From the NCBI GenBank assembly GCA_964399985.1, contig CAYNRY010000001.1:310001-374000 (forward strand): DNA of 64,000 nucleotides, written 5' to 3'. Under the pieces are notes generated by a model. It saw only the letters and a list, made by a program, of their open reading frames with translations. It was not told the origin of the DNA and did not search any database. This DNA comes from Micavibrio_B sp964399985 (GTDB lineage: Bacteria > Pseudomonadota > Alphaproteobacteria > Micavibrionales > Micavibrionaceae). Positions 9,350 to 17,978 of this stretch are shown piece by piece. Made by a program: the position numbers and the translations under genes. Within the stretch, counting starts at the first letter, position 1. Each line of letters opens with the position of its first letter.

Positions 9350-9898
9350 ATGCGTCTTAAGGCTTTCCTTCGCGGCTGGATTGGAGATAAACAGGGTTCG
9401 ACGGCTATCGAGTTTTCGATGCTGGCGATGCCATTTATCATGATTCTCGTCGGCACGATGGAAATCGGTTTGATGTTTGCTTCGAACAGTGTTCTGGACG
9501 GCGCGACAGGAACAGCGGCACGGATGATCCGGACCGGTCAGGTTCAACAATCCGGCGGCGATCCAAGAGATGTGTTTGTAGAGAAGCTCTGTGAGCAATC
9601 TTCGTTTCTGCTCGATTGCTCGCGTTTTCAGGTTGAAGTCGTGGAAATGGACGCCTTTTCGGATTTTAACTCCTACGCCGCCGAATTCGATGACGAGGGT
9701 AATCCGCAATCAAGAGGCTTTACACCGGGCGGCGTTAACAGCGTCAATCTGATCAGGGTATTCTACCGCTATAATCTGGCAACGCCATTAATCGGTCAGT
9801 TTTTAGCCACTGGACCAGATAATTCCAGAATGATGGTATCGACAGTCGTGCTTGAAACCGAACCGTACGACCTCTCGGAAGTGGCAGGTGAGCTATGA
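9350..9898 (+). CDS. tadE: TadE-like pilus assembly pseudopilin
   Basis: This 182-residue protein has the TadE domain at the N-terminus: GSTAIEFSMLAMPFIMILVG, a prepilin-like Gly/Ser boundary with Glu at +5 followed by one hydrophobic helix, then a polar periplasmic part. TadE-type minor pseudopilins assemble with Flp pilin in the Tad pilus. The ribosome site is AAGGAT. The gene overlaps the next by 4 bp (ATGA), and the three TadE/F/G genes form one translationally coupled unit. Confidence 0.85.
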   Translation: MRLKAFLRGWIGDKQGSTAIEFSMLAMPFIMILVGTMEIGLMFASNSVLDGATGTAARMIRTGQVQQSGGDPRDVFVEKLCEQSSFLLDCSRFQVEVVEMDAFSDFNSYAAEFDDEGNPQSRGFTPGGVNSVNLIRVFYRYNLATPLIGQFLATGPDNSRMMVSTVVLETEPYDLSEVAGEL

Positions 9899-10440
9899 TG
9901 GTTGACTGGTTCTATACGGTCCATGCCATCAGGACATGGTGGGAAAACGAGGAAGGGCTCGCGGCTATAGAAGCGGCGATGCTGTTTCCCGTCATGACAA
10001 CACTAATGCTCGGTACTTATGATCTCGGGACGGGCATCGTATTAAATGGTCGTACCATTACGGCGACGCAAGTTGCCGCTGATTTGATATCCCGCGATAA
10101 AACAGTCAATCTGGCAGATATCAACGATATCATCGTAGCGGCCCAGTTGGTGTATGAACCCTTTGGCCTTCAGGATTTTGGGATAGATATCGTCAGCGTA
10201 GAGTTCGACAGCCAAAGAAGGCCGCAAGTTTTATGGCGCGAAACACGCGATATGGAGGCAAATAGCAACGCCCTCGAAAATATCAACGGTATGGGCGAAC
10301 CGGGAGATGGCATGGTCGTGGTCACGGTTGAATATACTTATAAACCGCTCTTCGCCAAACATTTTACCAGCGATTATAATATGGTCGAAGTGGCTTATAC
10401 CAGGGGCCGACGAAGCCCGACAGTGGAGTGGGGAGGATGA
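9895..10440 (+). CDS. tadF: TadE/TadF-like pilus assembly pseudopilin
   Basis: This 181-residue protein is similar in plan to the upstream gene: a short cytoplasmic head, EGLAAIEAAMLFPVMTTLML as the TadE-type hydrophobic segment, then a periplasmic domain. By position between TadE-like and TadG-like genes it fits TadF. The distinction between TadE and TadF rests on context only. It overlaps both neighbours. Confidence 0.78.
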   Translation: MMVDWFYTVHAIRTWWENEEGLAAIEAAMLFPVMTTLMLGTYDLGTGIVLNGRTITATQVAADLISRDKTVNLADINDIIVAAQLVYEPFGLQDFGIDIVSVEFDSQRRPQVLWRETRDMEANSNALENINGMGEPGDGMVVVTVEYTYKPLFAKHFTSDYNMVEVAYTRGRRSPTVEWGG

Positions 10441-10445
10441 GTATA

Positions 10446-11816
10446 ATGAAAAATAAAATGAACAATTTTCTTTCCTATCTACGTTTGGAAACAGGTGCTT
10501 TGGCCGTTGCTTTTGCCATGGCGATCCCGGTTGTATTCGGCATGGCCGGATTTTCGATCGATGTATCGAATGCCTATCTGGTCAAACAACGCCTCAGCCA
10601 TGCCGTCGATGCGGCCGCTTTGGCGGCGGCGGCGTCCACCTCTTCGACATCCACGCTCGTCGAGTTGAATAATTTTGTTCAGCAATTTTTTACGCTCAAT
10701 TATCCCGAAGACAAAATCGGCGCGGCATATGACGTCGAGGTTGTCGTTGAAGACAATAACATCATCGTCTCGGCGTCGGCGGATTATGAAACTGTTTTTG
10801 CCGCAGTCGTGGGAGTAGACACGATGAATATCGGCGCTTCTTCGACAGTGACCCGCGAAATTCTGGGGCTTGAAGTGGCTATGGTGCTCGATGTGACGGG
10901 CTCCATGTCGACAAATAATAATATCGGAACGCTTCGGACGGCGGCAACGAATTTCACGAATATTCTTTTTGCTAGCGCCGCTTATCCTGACTCGGTCAAA
11001 ATCGGTCTCGTGCCGTTTTCGGCTTCGGTCAATGTCGGTCCTTATGGCCTTGGCTATCTGCCCAGCTCGACGGATTCCCGCAAGGCCAGCACGACAAAAT
11101 ACGATGGCGGAGTCGCTTTCGTAAATAATCCAAGCAAATATAAATTCGACCAGACATCCAGCTCTCAATGGTGGGGATGTATTCTGGAGCGTGCCTCACC
11201 GCAGGACACGCAAGACCAGAAAACTGGCACAGCCTGGAAATGGGATATGTATCGCTATAATACCAGCGGCGCAAAAAGCTGGAGCGTGCGCGGCGACTCG
11301 GCGGCTGTAAATACCAGCTGTAATAAAAACTATATCCTGCCGCTGACATCGGTAAAATCGACGGTGTTAAACCGCATCAGCAAATTTACCGCAGACGGAA
11401 ACACGCTGAGCAATGTCGGCATGGTCTGGGGATATCGGTTGTTGTCACCGGAAGCGCCTTTCAGGGAAGGCGTTGCATGGGGTACGCCGGAATGGCGAAA
11501 AGTCGCTATTTTAATGACGGACGGTGATAATAATAACGGCGAAATTTATAACGCTTACGGCCCATACAACACACTTAAAGTGACGGATAGCATGCTGGAT
11601 TCCAAGCTTGCCCAGACTTGCACGAACATGAAGAATGATGGCATTACCGTTTATACTGTAACGTTTACGTCCGGCATCAATCAGGCGACAAAAGACTTCT
11701 TCAAGAACTGTGCCTCCAGCCCGGATAAATGGTATGACGCGCCAAGTCAGGATGATCTGACGGATGCTTTCGAACAAATTGCGCGTGAGCTCAGTAACAT
11801 TCACCTGTCGAATTAG
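10446..11816 (+). CDS. tadG: TadG-like protein with von Willebrand A domain
   Basis: From the ATG at 10446 the product is 456 residues. I prefer this start because GGGAGG lies about 10 bp upstream; GTG 10428 and ATG 10437 are alternatives. The N-terminus matches the Flp/TadG type (TGALAVAFAMAIPVVFGMAG, then DAAALAAAA). A vWA domain follows, with the MIDAS motif DVTGSMS near residue 149 and MTDGDNNN later. It is an inner-membrane-anchored periplasmic Tad component. The region behind it holds repeats rather than genes. Confidence 0.85.
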   Translation: MKNKMNNFLSYLRLETGALAVAFAMAIPVVFGMAGFSIDVSNAYLVKQRLSHAVDAAALAAAASTSSTSTLVELNNFVQQFFTLNYPEDKIGAAYDVEVVVEDNNIIVSASADYETVFAAVVGVDTMNIGASSTVTREILGLEVAMVLDVTGSMSTNNNIGTLRTAATNFTNILFASAAYPDSVKIGLVPFSASVNVGPYGLGYLPSSTDSRKASTTKYDGGVAFVNNPSKYKFDQTSSSQWWGCILERASPQDTQDQKTGTAWKWDMYRYNTSGAKSWSVRGDSAAVNTSCNKNYILPLTSVKSTVLNRISKFTADGNTLSNVGMVWGYRLLSPEAPFREGVAWGTPEWRKVAILMTDGDNNNGEIYNAYGPYNTLKVTDSMLDSKLAQTCTNMKNDGITVYTVTFTSGINQATKDFFKNCASSPDKWYDAPSQDDLTDAFEQIARELSNIHLSN

Positions 11817-11911
11817 GTAATGCTGATTTTTTAGATCTTTATTCGCATAATGTGGAGGCAAGCTCAATGACCTAAGAGGAATCTCTCAGTTTGCTCGTAT
11901 ATTTTTAAGGG

Positions 11912-12012
11912 CATCACACAGATGACACGGAGTTTCTCACAAAAGCCACAGAGAAGAATAAATAAAATAACTCTGTGTTATCTTTGTCCTTCTCTGTGAT
12001 CTCTGTGTGATG
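11912..12012. repeat. Nested inverted repeat built on CACAGAG / CTCTGTG
   Basis: Imperfect 21 bp arms at 11912-11932 and 11992-12012 enclose a second inverted pair (CACAGAG 11947-11953, CTCTGTG 11971-11977). The outer right arm is followed by six T, so on the plus strand the structure could also end the tadG transcript. CTCTGTG-rich elements of this kind are common intergenic repeats in many bacteria. Copy number cannot be judged from one window. Confidence 0.6.
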
Positions 12013-12033
12013 TTTTTTCTGTTAACTTTTATA

Positions 12034-12067
12034 TAGTTTGAACGTCATTCTAACTAGTTTGAACGTC
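12034..12067. promoter_or_regulatory. Tandem 13 bp direct repeat, possible operator
   Basis: TAGTTTGAACGTC occurs at 12034-12046 and again at 12055-12067. The two copies are 21 bp apart start to start, which is two helical turns, the usual geometry for cooperative protein binding. It lies between tadG and flp. Function is inferred from spacing only. Confidence 0.35.
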
Positions 12068-12088
12068 GCGTTTTTTAAATAGGTTAGC

Positions 12089-12270
12089 TTTTTTGCCGCA
12101 CAGACGCGGGAGTAACCGGGGACGGATGCCTGTTTTTCAACGCGCCATAGCGCGCAAGCGCGAAGGCGGGAGCAAGCAGGCGATGTTGATAGTGCTTGTC
12201 CCCTCTGGCTTTCCTCGGGGATGGCCGAAAAACGGCATGGCTTTTCATGGTAAAACCTAACGCTCAATCA
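12089..12270. other. GC-rich non-coding block between tadG and flp
   Basis: This stretch is much richer in GC than the AT-rich DNA on both sides and contains small palindromic runs (for example GCGCGCAAGCGCG around 12150). The 81-codon minus-strand frame here has no start context or protein character that I trust. It looks like a dispersed repeat or a remnant. The rest of the gap to 12525 is AT-rich. It contains a 7 bp inverted repeat (ATTACTT/AAGTAAT, 12391-12412) and presumably the flp promoter. Confidence 0.35.
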
Positions 12271-12525
12271 TAGGACTAAATTCCTTTTACGTCAAGCTTA
12301 TCAATAGCTAAAATTTAAAACAAATAAACCGAAACATTTTCATAAGTATTGGATAGTTTTGATTCAAAGTCTATTATGAATACTAAGGTAATTACTTTAA
12401 ATTCGAAGTAATAGTTTAATATTAGACATTGCTTTTAACGGCTCGTTAAATCTTTTTTTGATATGCTTGTTGAGTACGGTTCGGGAGTAACCAATTCCAA
12501 ATAACAAACTCAGGAGACTAAAAAC

Positions 12526-12705
12526 ATGTTGAAACTTATTGCACTCGTTCAGGCTTGGAACACAAATGAAGAAGGCGCGACAGCCATTGAATACGGTCTG
12601 ATTGCAGCTGCTATCGCTCTGGCAATCGCAGGCGTTGTCTTTACGCTTGGCGACAAAGTCGAGCAGACATTCACAGATATCGACGCAGCAATGCCAGCAC
12701 AATAA
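12526..12705 (+). CDS. flp: Flp-type pilin
   Basis: This 59-residue prepilin is the major subunit of the Tad pilus. The class IVb signature is EEGATAIEYGLIAAAIALAI: cleavage by CpaA is expected after Gly17, leaving Glu at +5 and Tyr at +6, followed by the hydrophobic assembly helix. A CAGGAG ribosome site lies 9 bp before the ATG. A strong terminator sits 16 bp after the stop, so flp can be made as an abundant short transcript separate from the cpa genes. Confidence 0.95.
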   Translation: MLKLIALVQAWNTNEEGATAIEYGLIAAAIALAIAGVVFTLGDKVEQTFTDIDAAMPAQ

Positions 12706-12720
12706 TTTGAGGTAAAAAGA

Positions 12721-12749
12721 AAAGCCCACCCGCGCGGTGGGCTTTTTTT
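12721..12749 (+). terminator. Rho-independent terminator of flp
   Basis: A perfect GCCCACC / GGTGGGC stem (12724-12730 and 12736-12742) with a five-base loop is flanked by A and T runs. It is the strongest terminator in the window and isolates the pilin transcript from cpaA. Confidence 0.9.
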
Positions 12750-12765
12750 ATTCAAGGGATAAGGA

Positions 12766-13332
12766 ATGATCGGTTTTCTGTTTTTCTTTTTCGGCGTTGT
12801 TACAGCGCTTGGCATGTGCGGCCTTGCGGCATGGACGGATTTCAAAGGCTATCGAATATCGAATACAGTATCCGTTATCATTGTTGCCAGTTTCGCCGTT
12901 GCCTTTGGCATCACTTACCTGACCGGTCAGAACGAGATTATATTTTCGTCATGGCAATCGCATCTGGGTTCGTTCTTTATTGTCCTGATTATCACCATGG
13001 CCATGTTTGCCTTTAAGGCGCTGGGGGCGGGGGATTCTAAAATGGCGTCTGCAGTGGCGCTCTGGCTCGGCTGGGGCGGTATGGTGCCATTCCTGTTCTA
13101 TATGGCCCTTATGGGCGGAATTCTGGCTGGTGTTTCTATTTTTCTGAAGAAGAAAAAGCCGTTGAAACAGCCTTTGCCAGTGCCTTTTCAAAATACATGG
13201 CTTGAAAGCGCGCAAAGTGGAACCAATAAAGTGCCATACGGTATCGCTATTGCCGTAGGCGCATTGGTTGCCTTTATTTTCAACGGTTATTTCAGCCCCG
13301 ATAAATGGTCGGATATGATCAATCTTCAGTAA
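12766..13332 (+). CDS. cpaA: Prepilin peptidase, CpaA/TadV type
   Basis: This 188-residue membrane protease of the A24 aspartic family matures Flp and the TadE/F pseudopilins. Two catalytic aspartates are visible: Asp25 in AAWTDFKGYRISN and Asp90 in the GxGD motif GAGDSKM. It lacks the N-terminal methylase part of PilD, as is normal for CpaA. Several hydrophobic segments span the chain, with a final one near residues 160-175. It begins 16 bp after the flp terminator. Confidence 0.92.
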   Translation: MIGFLFFFFGVVTALGMCGLAAWTDFKGYRISNTVSVIIVASFAVAFGITYLTGQNEIIFSSWQSHLGSFFIVLIITMAMFAFKALGAGDSKMASAVALWLGWGGMVPFLFYMALMGGILAGVSIFLKKKKPLKQPLPVPFQNTWLESAQSGTNKVPYGIAIAVGALVAFIFNGYFSPDKWSDMINLQ

Positions 13333-13416
13333 AAATTAAGTCTTCTGTCGCAAAATGTAAGATGAATAACCGCGCCTTAATCGCGGAATAAAAAACAGGC
13401 TACCGGGAATAATCAG

Positions 13417-14256
13417 ATGAACAAGAATGTAATGATCGTGCTGGGCGGTGGTTTTGTCATCGCATTGCTTGTGGCCATTATCGTCCAGGCCAGTTTTGGA
13501 AAAAAATCGGATCTCGTTCAAATCGCGGTCGCGGCTCGTCCTTTGACGATCGGCACGGAATTAACCGCAGATAATGTTAAATGGAAGGGCGTGCCCGAAG
13601 ATTCAATCATCGAAGGCTCCATTCGCCGCGTTGGCGACAAGCCTATCAATCAAATGATCAAAGGGCGTCTTCGCCGGGATCTCGCGGCCAATGAGGCTGT
13701 CTTAACCTCTGCTCTAATCGCGAACGGTAAAGGAAATGTTCTGGCGGCCAGTATGAAGGCGGGTATGCGCGCCGTGGCAATCAAGGCGTCGGCTGAATCT
13801 ATGGTCGGCGGTTTTATCAATCCCGGAGACTTTGTCGATGTCATCCTGACCTATCAGGTAAGCCAAAATAACGAGGGCGGCGAAGCAGTTGAAAACCCGG
13901 TCGAGCGCAACGCCACGGAAACTGTTCTGGAAAACATAAAAATTCTTGCTGTCGACCAGACGGCCCGTAAGGAAGATGACAAAGCTAAAGTCGGACGTAC
14001 AGTGACTCTGGAGGTCGATCAGAAAGGGGCGGAGAAATTGGCGCTCGCGACTGAAATGGGAGACCTGTCTTTATCTTTACGCGCTATGGGTGATACGGAA
14101 ATATCAACCAGCAAAAAACGCCGCATGACAACCGATGTTCAGGTCAGCTCCGTTCTTCAGGAAATCAACCGCAACAAAAGAAGGTCTGGCGGAAATTCCA
14201 ATATTGTGAGAATTTACAGTGGTGATACTGTAGAAAATATCACTGTCCGTCGCTAG
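13417..14256 (+). CDS. cpaB: Flp pilus assembly protein CpaB (RcpC)
   Basis: This 279-residue protein has an N-terminal membrane anchor (about residues 5-25), a SAF-like domain (VAARPLTIGTELTADNVKW) and a CpaB C-terminal domain. It is a periplasmic partner of the CpaC secretin. It lies 84 bp behind cpaA, and the gap contains a small CCGCG/CGCGG hairpin with no T-run. Confidence 0.9.
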   Translation: MNKNVMIVLGGGFVIALLVAIIVQASFGKKSDLVQIAVAARPLTIGTELTADNVKWKGVPEDSIIEGSIRRVGDKPINQMIKGRLRRDLAANEAVLTSALIANGKGNVLAASMKAGMRAVAIKASAESMVGGFINPGDFVDVILTYQVSQNNEGGEAVENPVERNATETVLENIKILAVDQTARKEDDKAKVGRTVTLEVDQKGAEKLALATEMGDLSLSLRAMGDTEISTSKKRRMTTDVQVSSVLQEINRNKRRSGGNSNIVRIYSGDTVENITVRR

Positions 14257-14324
14257 TTCTCTGCGTTCCCTTTCATTTAAACTTCAAAATCTTGCCTAAG
14301 TATTTGTATCGGATAATAAATTCT

Positions 14325-15896
14325 ATGTTTTCAACAGGTTTGTCCTCTTTAAGACTGAGCGCTCTGGTGCTGATCATGGCTATATCTGCTACGGCATCTG
14401 CCATGGCGGCGGTCAGGCATGTGAATGCTAAGCCTGATACATATTTGAATGTTTCTGTCGGACAGGGTGAAATTCTGACAATTCCCGGCGGCGTGTCCGA
14501 TGTGATGATCGCGGACCCGAAAGTTCTGGATGTGTCCGCCGTACAGAGCGACAAATTATATCTGGTCGGGACGAATTTGGGGACAACCAATATCGTCATC
14601 ATGAATGGTGCTGGCGAGATTCTGAAAAATATCAACGTCAATGTGAATATCGACGTCGCTGAAATCGAACGCAGCATCCACAGGCTTTTCCCGAATGAAA
14701 AAGATGTCAATGTCGAGCTGGTCGGGGATCAGGTCGTTTTGACCGGCCTTGTTTCCACGCCTGCTGTATCCAGTAAAATCGCTCATGTCGTCGGCGCCCA
14801 AGTAGGCGAAGCGCAGGATATAGCCGGCAAGGACATCAACGAAATTATCGAGAATATGCTTGAAGTGCGCGGCGAACAGCAAGTCATGCTTCGTGTTCGC
14901 ATCATAGAAATGAATCGCAGCGTATTGAAAGAGCTGGGTTCTGAAATTCGTTCCAATGATCCGGATTCCATTCTGGCACAAAATAGCGGTATCCGCGCGG
15001 CCTTTACGTCGAACAGTCAAAAAGGGTTGTCGGGCGATCCGTTTTCAATCGGCAGCATTCTTTTCAATACGGGATTGTCCGGTATCGGCGATTTAAATTT
15101 GCTGATCAATCTTCTGGAGCAGGATAATCTCGCCAGTACTTTGGCGGAGCCGAATTTAACCGCGATATCGGGCGAGGAAGCAGGCTTTCTTGCAGGTGGA
15201 GAGTTTCCGGTTCCGGCAGGTCGCGATCAGACGGGTAACGTCACGATCACTTACAAGAAATTCGGCGTTTCTCTGAACTTCAAGCCTATCGTGCTTTCCG
15301 AAGACCGCGTCAGTTTGCAATTAAATACGGAAGTTTCCTCTCTTAATCAGGCGCAAGGCATTACACTTGCCGACGTTCAGGTGCCGGGCCTCGATGTCCG
15401 CCGCGCCACAACGACAGTCGAGATGAATAGTGGCGGTTCGCTGATGATCGCAGGGCTTTTGCGCTCCGATAACACGAAAGGCCTAAATGGCATTCCGGGT
15501 ATTAAAAATACGCCGGTATTGGGTGACCTCCTGTCATCCAGAAGTTTCCAGCGCTCGGAAACCGAGCTGGTCGTAATCGTAACGCCATTCATGGTCAAGC
15601 CTTATGCGGATGCGACGATGGCCAAGCCTGTCGCCAAAAGCGAGCTTGATCCGATGGCCCCGCCACCGCCGCCGGCGGGATTGATGGCACCGGGCAAGAA
15701 CGGCAAACCTGCTGTCGCACCTGTCGAAGAATCGCTACTTGAAGATGATCCGGTTATGAATGAAGAAGAACCTGCAACGGTAAAGCTCAATACGCCGTTG
15801 AATAAAGTTTTCTCGAAAAATATGAAAGATATTTACGGACAGAAACTCGGCGCGATGCCGGATAAAAACAAATCCTATGGATATATGCTGGATTAA
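14325..15896 (+). CDS. cpaC: Outer membrane secretin CpaC (RcpA)
   Basis: From the ATG at 14325 the product is 523 residues with a clear signal peptide (ALVLIMAISATASAMAA). The upstream TTG at 14292 would put a polar stretch in front and is not preferred. It has a pilus-formation N-terminal domain (SVGQGEILTIPGGVSDVMIA), a BON-like region, then the secretin core with the GEFPVPAG and VPGLDVRR segments and the LMIAGLL motif. The C-terminus is Pro-rich. It forms the Tad outer membrane channel. Confidence 0.92.
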   Translation: MFSTGLSSLRLSALVLIMAISATASAMAAVRHVNAKPDTYLNVSVGQGEILTIPGGVSDVMIADPKVLDVSAVQSDKLYLVGTNLGTTNIVIMNGAGEILKNINVNVNIDVAEIERSIHRLFPNEKDVNVELVGDQVVLTGLVSTPAVSSKIAHVVGAQVGEAQDIAGKDINEIIENMLEVRGEQQVMLRVRIIEMNRSVLKELGSEIRSNDPDSILAQNSGIRAAFTSNSQKGLSGDPFSIGSILFNTGLSGIGDLNLLINLLEQDNLASTLAEPNLTAISGEEAGFLAGGEFPVPAGRDQTGNVTITYKKFGVSLNFKPIVLSEDRVSLQLNTEVSSLNQAQGITLADVQVPGLDVRRATTTVEMNSGGSLMIAGLLRSDNTKGLNGIPGIKNTPVLGDLLSSRSFQRSETELVVIVTPFMVKPYADATMAKPVAKSELDPMAPPPPPAGLMAPGKNGKPAVAPVEESLLEDDPVMNEEEPATVKLNTPLNKVFSKNMKDIYGQKLGAMPDKNKSYGYMLD

Positions 15897-15899
15897 AAA

Positions 15900-16571
15900 A
15901 TGCGCGATACGTTTAAAATTCTTCTTTGCATGACGATACTGGCGGGTACGAGCGCCTGTACTCTGGATGAACCTACATGGGTCAACCCGAGCCGCGTCGA
16001 GGTTCACGAAGAAGGCTATACGGATACATTTGCGACCGAGACGCTGGATAACGCGACATTACGGGCGATTGGCGTCAATTATTACCGCTATGGCAACGGG
16101 CCGATGGATGTCGCGGTGTCTTATAATCCTTCTTCCAAAAACAATAGCAAATCCAACGCTCTCAAACAGGCGCAGCGAATCGAAAAAGAATTGCGCCGCC
16201 AGGGTGTGAACGACTTAAGAATTTCGACGACGGAAAGAAGTGACGGTAATGATAGCTCGTCAACCATGATCAGCTTTCCGGCTTTAACCGCGAAAGCGCC
16301 GCAGGATTGCGGACTTATGCCCGGCTATACGGATGCGCAGACAGGAACGCCGTCTGACGCGGAAGGAAACCATAAGGGATATGCTATCGGCTGTACGGTT
16401 GAAACGCTGATGGCAAAACAAATTGCCCGTCCGGGCGATCTTTTGGGCCGTCCCGGATTTGAAACGGATGCGGATGGTCAACGGCTTGAGCGTGTCGTCT
16501 GGGGAAGAGGCTATTACGGTCTTAAATCCAATCCTCGGCTAGAAGGCGAAAGCGCAACCGACTCCGAATAA
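15900..16571 (+). CDS. cpaD: CpaD-like pilus assembly lipoprotein
   Basis: The 223-residue protein begins 3 bp after cpaC. The N-terminus is a lipoprotein-type signal (TILAGTSAC, lipidation at Cys20). The body has the CpaD pattern: an N-terminal region resembling an OmpA-like fold, then NPxDxGLMPG-like and GCTVETLMAKQIARPGDLLG segments. CpaD acts with the CpaC secretin in alphaproteobacterial Tad systems. Confidence 0.85.
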   Translation: MRDTFKILLCMTILAGTSACTLDEPTWVNPSRVEVHEEGYTDTFATETLDNATLRAIGVNYYRYGNGPMDVAVSYNPSSKNNSKSNALKQAQRIEKELRRQGVNDLRISTTERSDGNDSSSTMISFPALTAKAPQDCGLMPGYTDAQTGTPSDAEGNHKGYAIGCTVETLMAKQIARPGDLLGRPGFETDADGQRLERVVWGRGYYGLKSNPRLEGESATDSE

Positions 16572-16589
16572 CCGGATTAGTTCCTTTAC

Positions 16590-16728
16590 AAATCAGTAAT
16601 GTTTCCAGCTCTGAAGCAATCTGCTTGCAGCCGAACATTATTAACTTCTGATTTATAGTCTCGGCTTATAATAAAGCTGAAAAACTTATAAAAAGACTAC
16701 TAAATCAAAGGTATCAGGAATTAAGAAC
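16590..16728 (+). promoter_or_regulatory. Leader with long interrupted hairpin and TATAAT before cpaE
   Basis: AAATCAGTAATGTT (16590-16603) is mirrored by AACATTA (16634-16640) and CTGATTT (16648-16654), separated by a seven-base bulge. A perfect TATAAT sits at 16677-16682 without a convincing -35. The 157 bp gap is the longest inside the cpa run, so cpaE to tadC may have their own promoter. Confidence 0.4.
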
Positions 16729-17976
16729 ATGAGTATGGACACAGGCAGTTCAGGTGCCGTGCTATTGCCAGCTGCGAAAGTAGCGCTGCATGTCGGTGAT
16801 GCGGATATTCGGGAGGCAGCAAAGGCGCTGGCCGCTGACTGGCGCTTTGCCCGCGTGACATTCGAAGTTCATGACGGATCGATTGAAACCGCGATCCCGT
16901 TTTATCAATCCACACCGTCGCCGGAGCTGGTCATTGTCGAAACCTCGACAATCGAAGACGGCTTCACGGATCGTCTCGGCACTCTGGCGGGTAATTGCTC
17001 GGAAAATACATCGGCTGTTGTGATCGGTCCGGTCAATGATGTTTATCTTTATCGTAAGCTGATCGATATGGGCGTTAGCGATTATTTGGTCCGCCCGATC
17101 ACGAAAGATGTTCTGGCGCAGGTCATTTCAAAAACCCTTATCGAAAAATTCGGCGCGTCGGAAAGCAAATTGGTTGCGCTGGTCGGTGCCAAAGGCGGTG
17201 TCGGCACATCGGTAATCGCCGAAGAAATGGCGCGTGTCATATCCGGCAAATTCGATGAGAAAACGATTATTCTCGATGCGGCTGGCGGTTGGTCTTATCT
17301 GGCCGTCGCGCTTGGCACGGAGCCGATGACAAGTCTTGCTGAAATGGCACGTTTGTCCATATCTACCGACGAAGGTGCATTTAAGCGTATGATCTATTCG
17401 CCAAAGGAGAAACTTTCAGTTTTGGCAACGGGTTCTGACAGCATGCTCGATGAAACCATATCTGCCGAAGCTTATGAGACGATCATCAATCGCCTGATGA
17501 TAACCTATCCGGTCGTCGTGATCGATTTATCCGGCGCATCCGCTCCGATCAAGAAAATGGTGATGACGAAAGTGCATGAAATCTGCGTCGTCTCAACACC
17601 TTCGCTATCATCCTTGCGTGCGGCCAGAAGCTTAATTCACGAGATTAAAAATTTAAGAGGCGATAGCGGCGAGCATATTTCGCTGGTGCTGAATAAAATC
17701 GGTCAGGCTGCAGGCAGCGAAGTCGCAAAAAGCGATATAGAAAAAGTCATGGATCGTAAAGCGCGCCTTTCGATCCCTTATGACGAAAAGATATTCGGTG
17801 TTTCCGAAGCGCAAGGGAAATCCATTGAAGACGTCAAAGGCGGTGAAAGTATTTTTACGGCGCTGACAGAATTTACGCGATCTTTATTAAGGGCAAAACA
17901 AGGCGCCGAAGAAAAGCCGACAGAGAAGTCTGCGGTTGGTAGTTTCCTTTCGAAATTGACAGGTAAAAAAGGCTAG
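16729..17976 (+). CDS. cpaE: Pilus localisation ATPase CpaE/TadZ
   Basis: The 415-residue protein has an N-terminal atypical receiver-like region (about residues 15-135) and a MinD/ParA-like ATPase with deviant Walker A KGGVGTS (residues 155-161). TadZ/CpaE directs the Tad machine to its site in the cell. The VIDLSGASAPIKK segment occupies the Walker B/switch position. It is followed after 2 bp by cpaF. Confidence 0.9.
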   Translation: MSMDTGSSGAVLLPAAKVALHVGDADIREAAKALAADWRFARVTFEVHDGSIETAIPFYQSTPSPELVIVETSTIEDGFTDRLGTLAGNCSENTSAVVIGPVNDVYLYRKLIDMGVSDYLVRPITKDVLAQVISKTLIEKFGASESKLVALVGAKGGVGTSVIAEEMARVISGKFDEKTIILDAAGGWSYLAVALGTEPMTSLAEMARLSISTDEGAFKRMIYSPKEKLSVLATGSDSMLDETISAEAYETIINRLMITYPVVVIDLSGASAPIKKMVMTKVHEICVVSTPSLSSLRAARSLIHEIKNLRGDSGEHISLVLNKIGQAAGSEVAKSDIEKVMDRKARLSIPYDEKIFGVSEAQGKSIEDVKGGESIFTALTEFTRSLLRAKQGAEEKPTEKSAVGSFLSKLTGKKG

Positions 17977-17978
17977 AA

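Noticed and set aside
10479..11168. 229-codon minus-strand frame inside tadG
   Set aside because: A shadow of tadG codon bias; the sequence is Arg/Ile-rich and lacks protein character, and tadG itself is well supported.
12022..12267. 81-codon minus-strand frame between tadG and flp
   Set aside because: No ribosome site, odd composition, and it crosses the direct repeats and the GC-rich block. It looks like translated repeat DNA.
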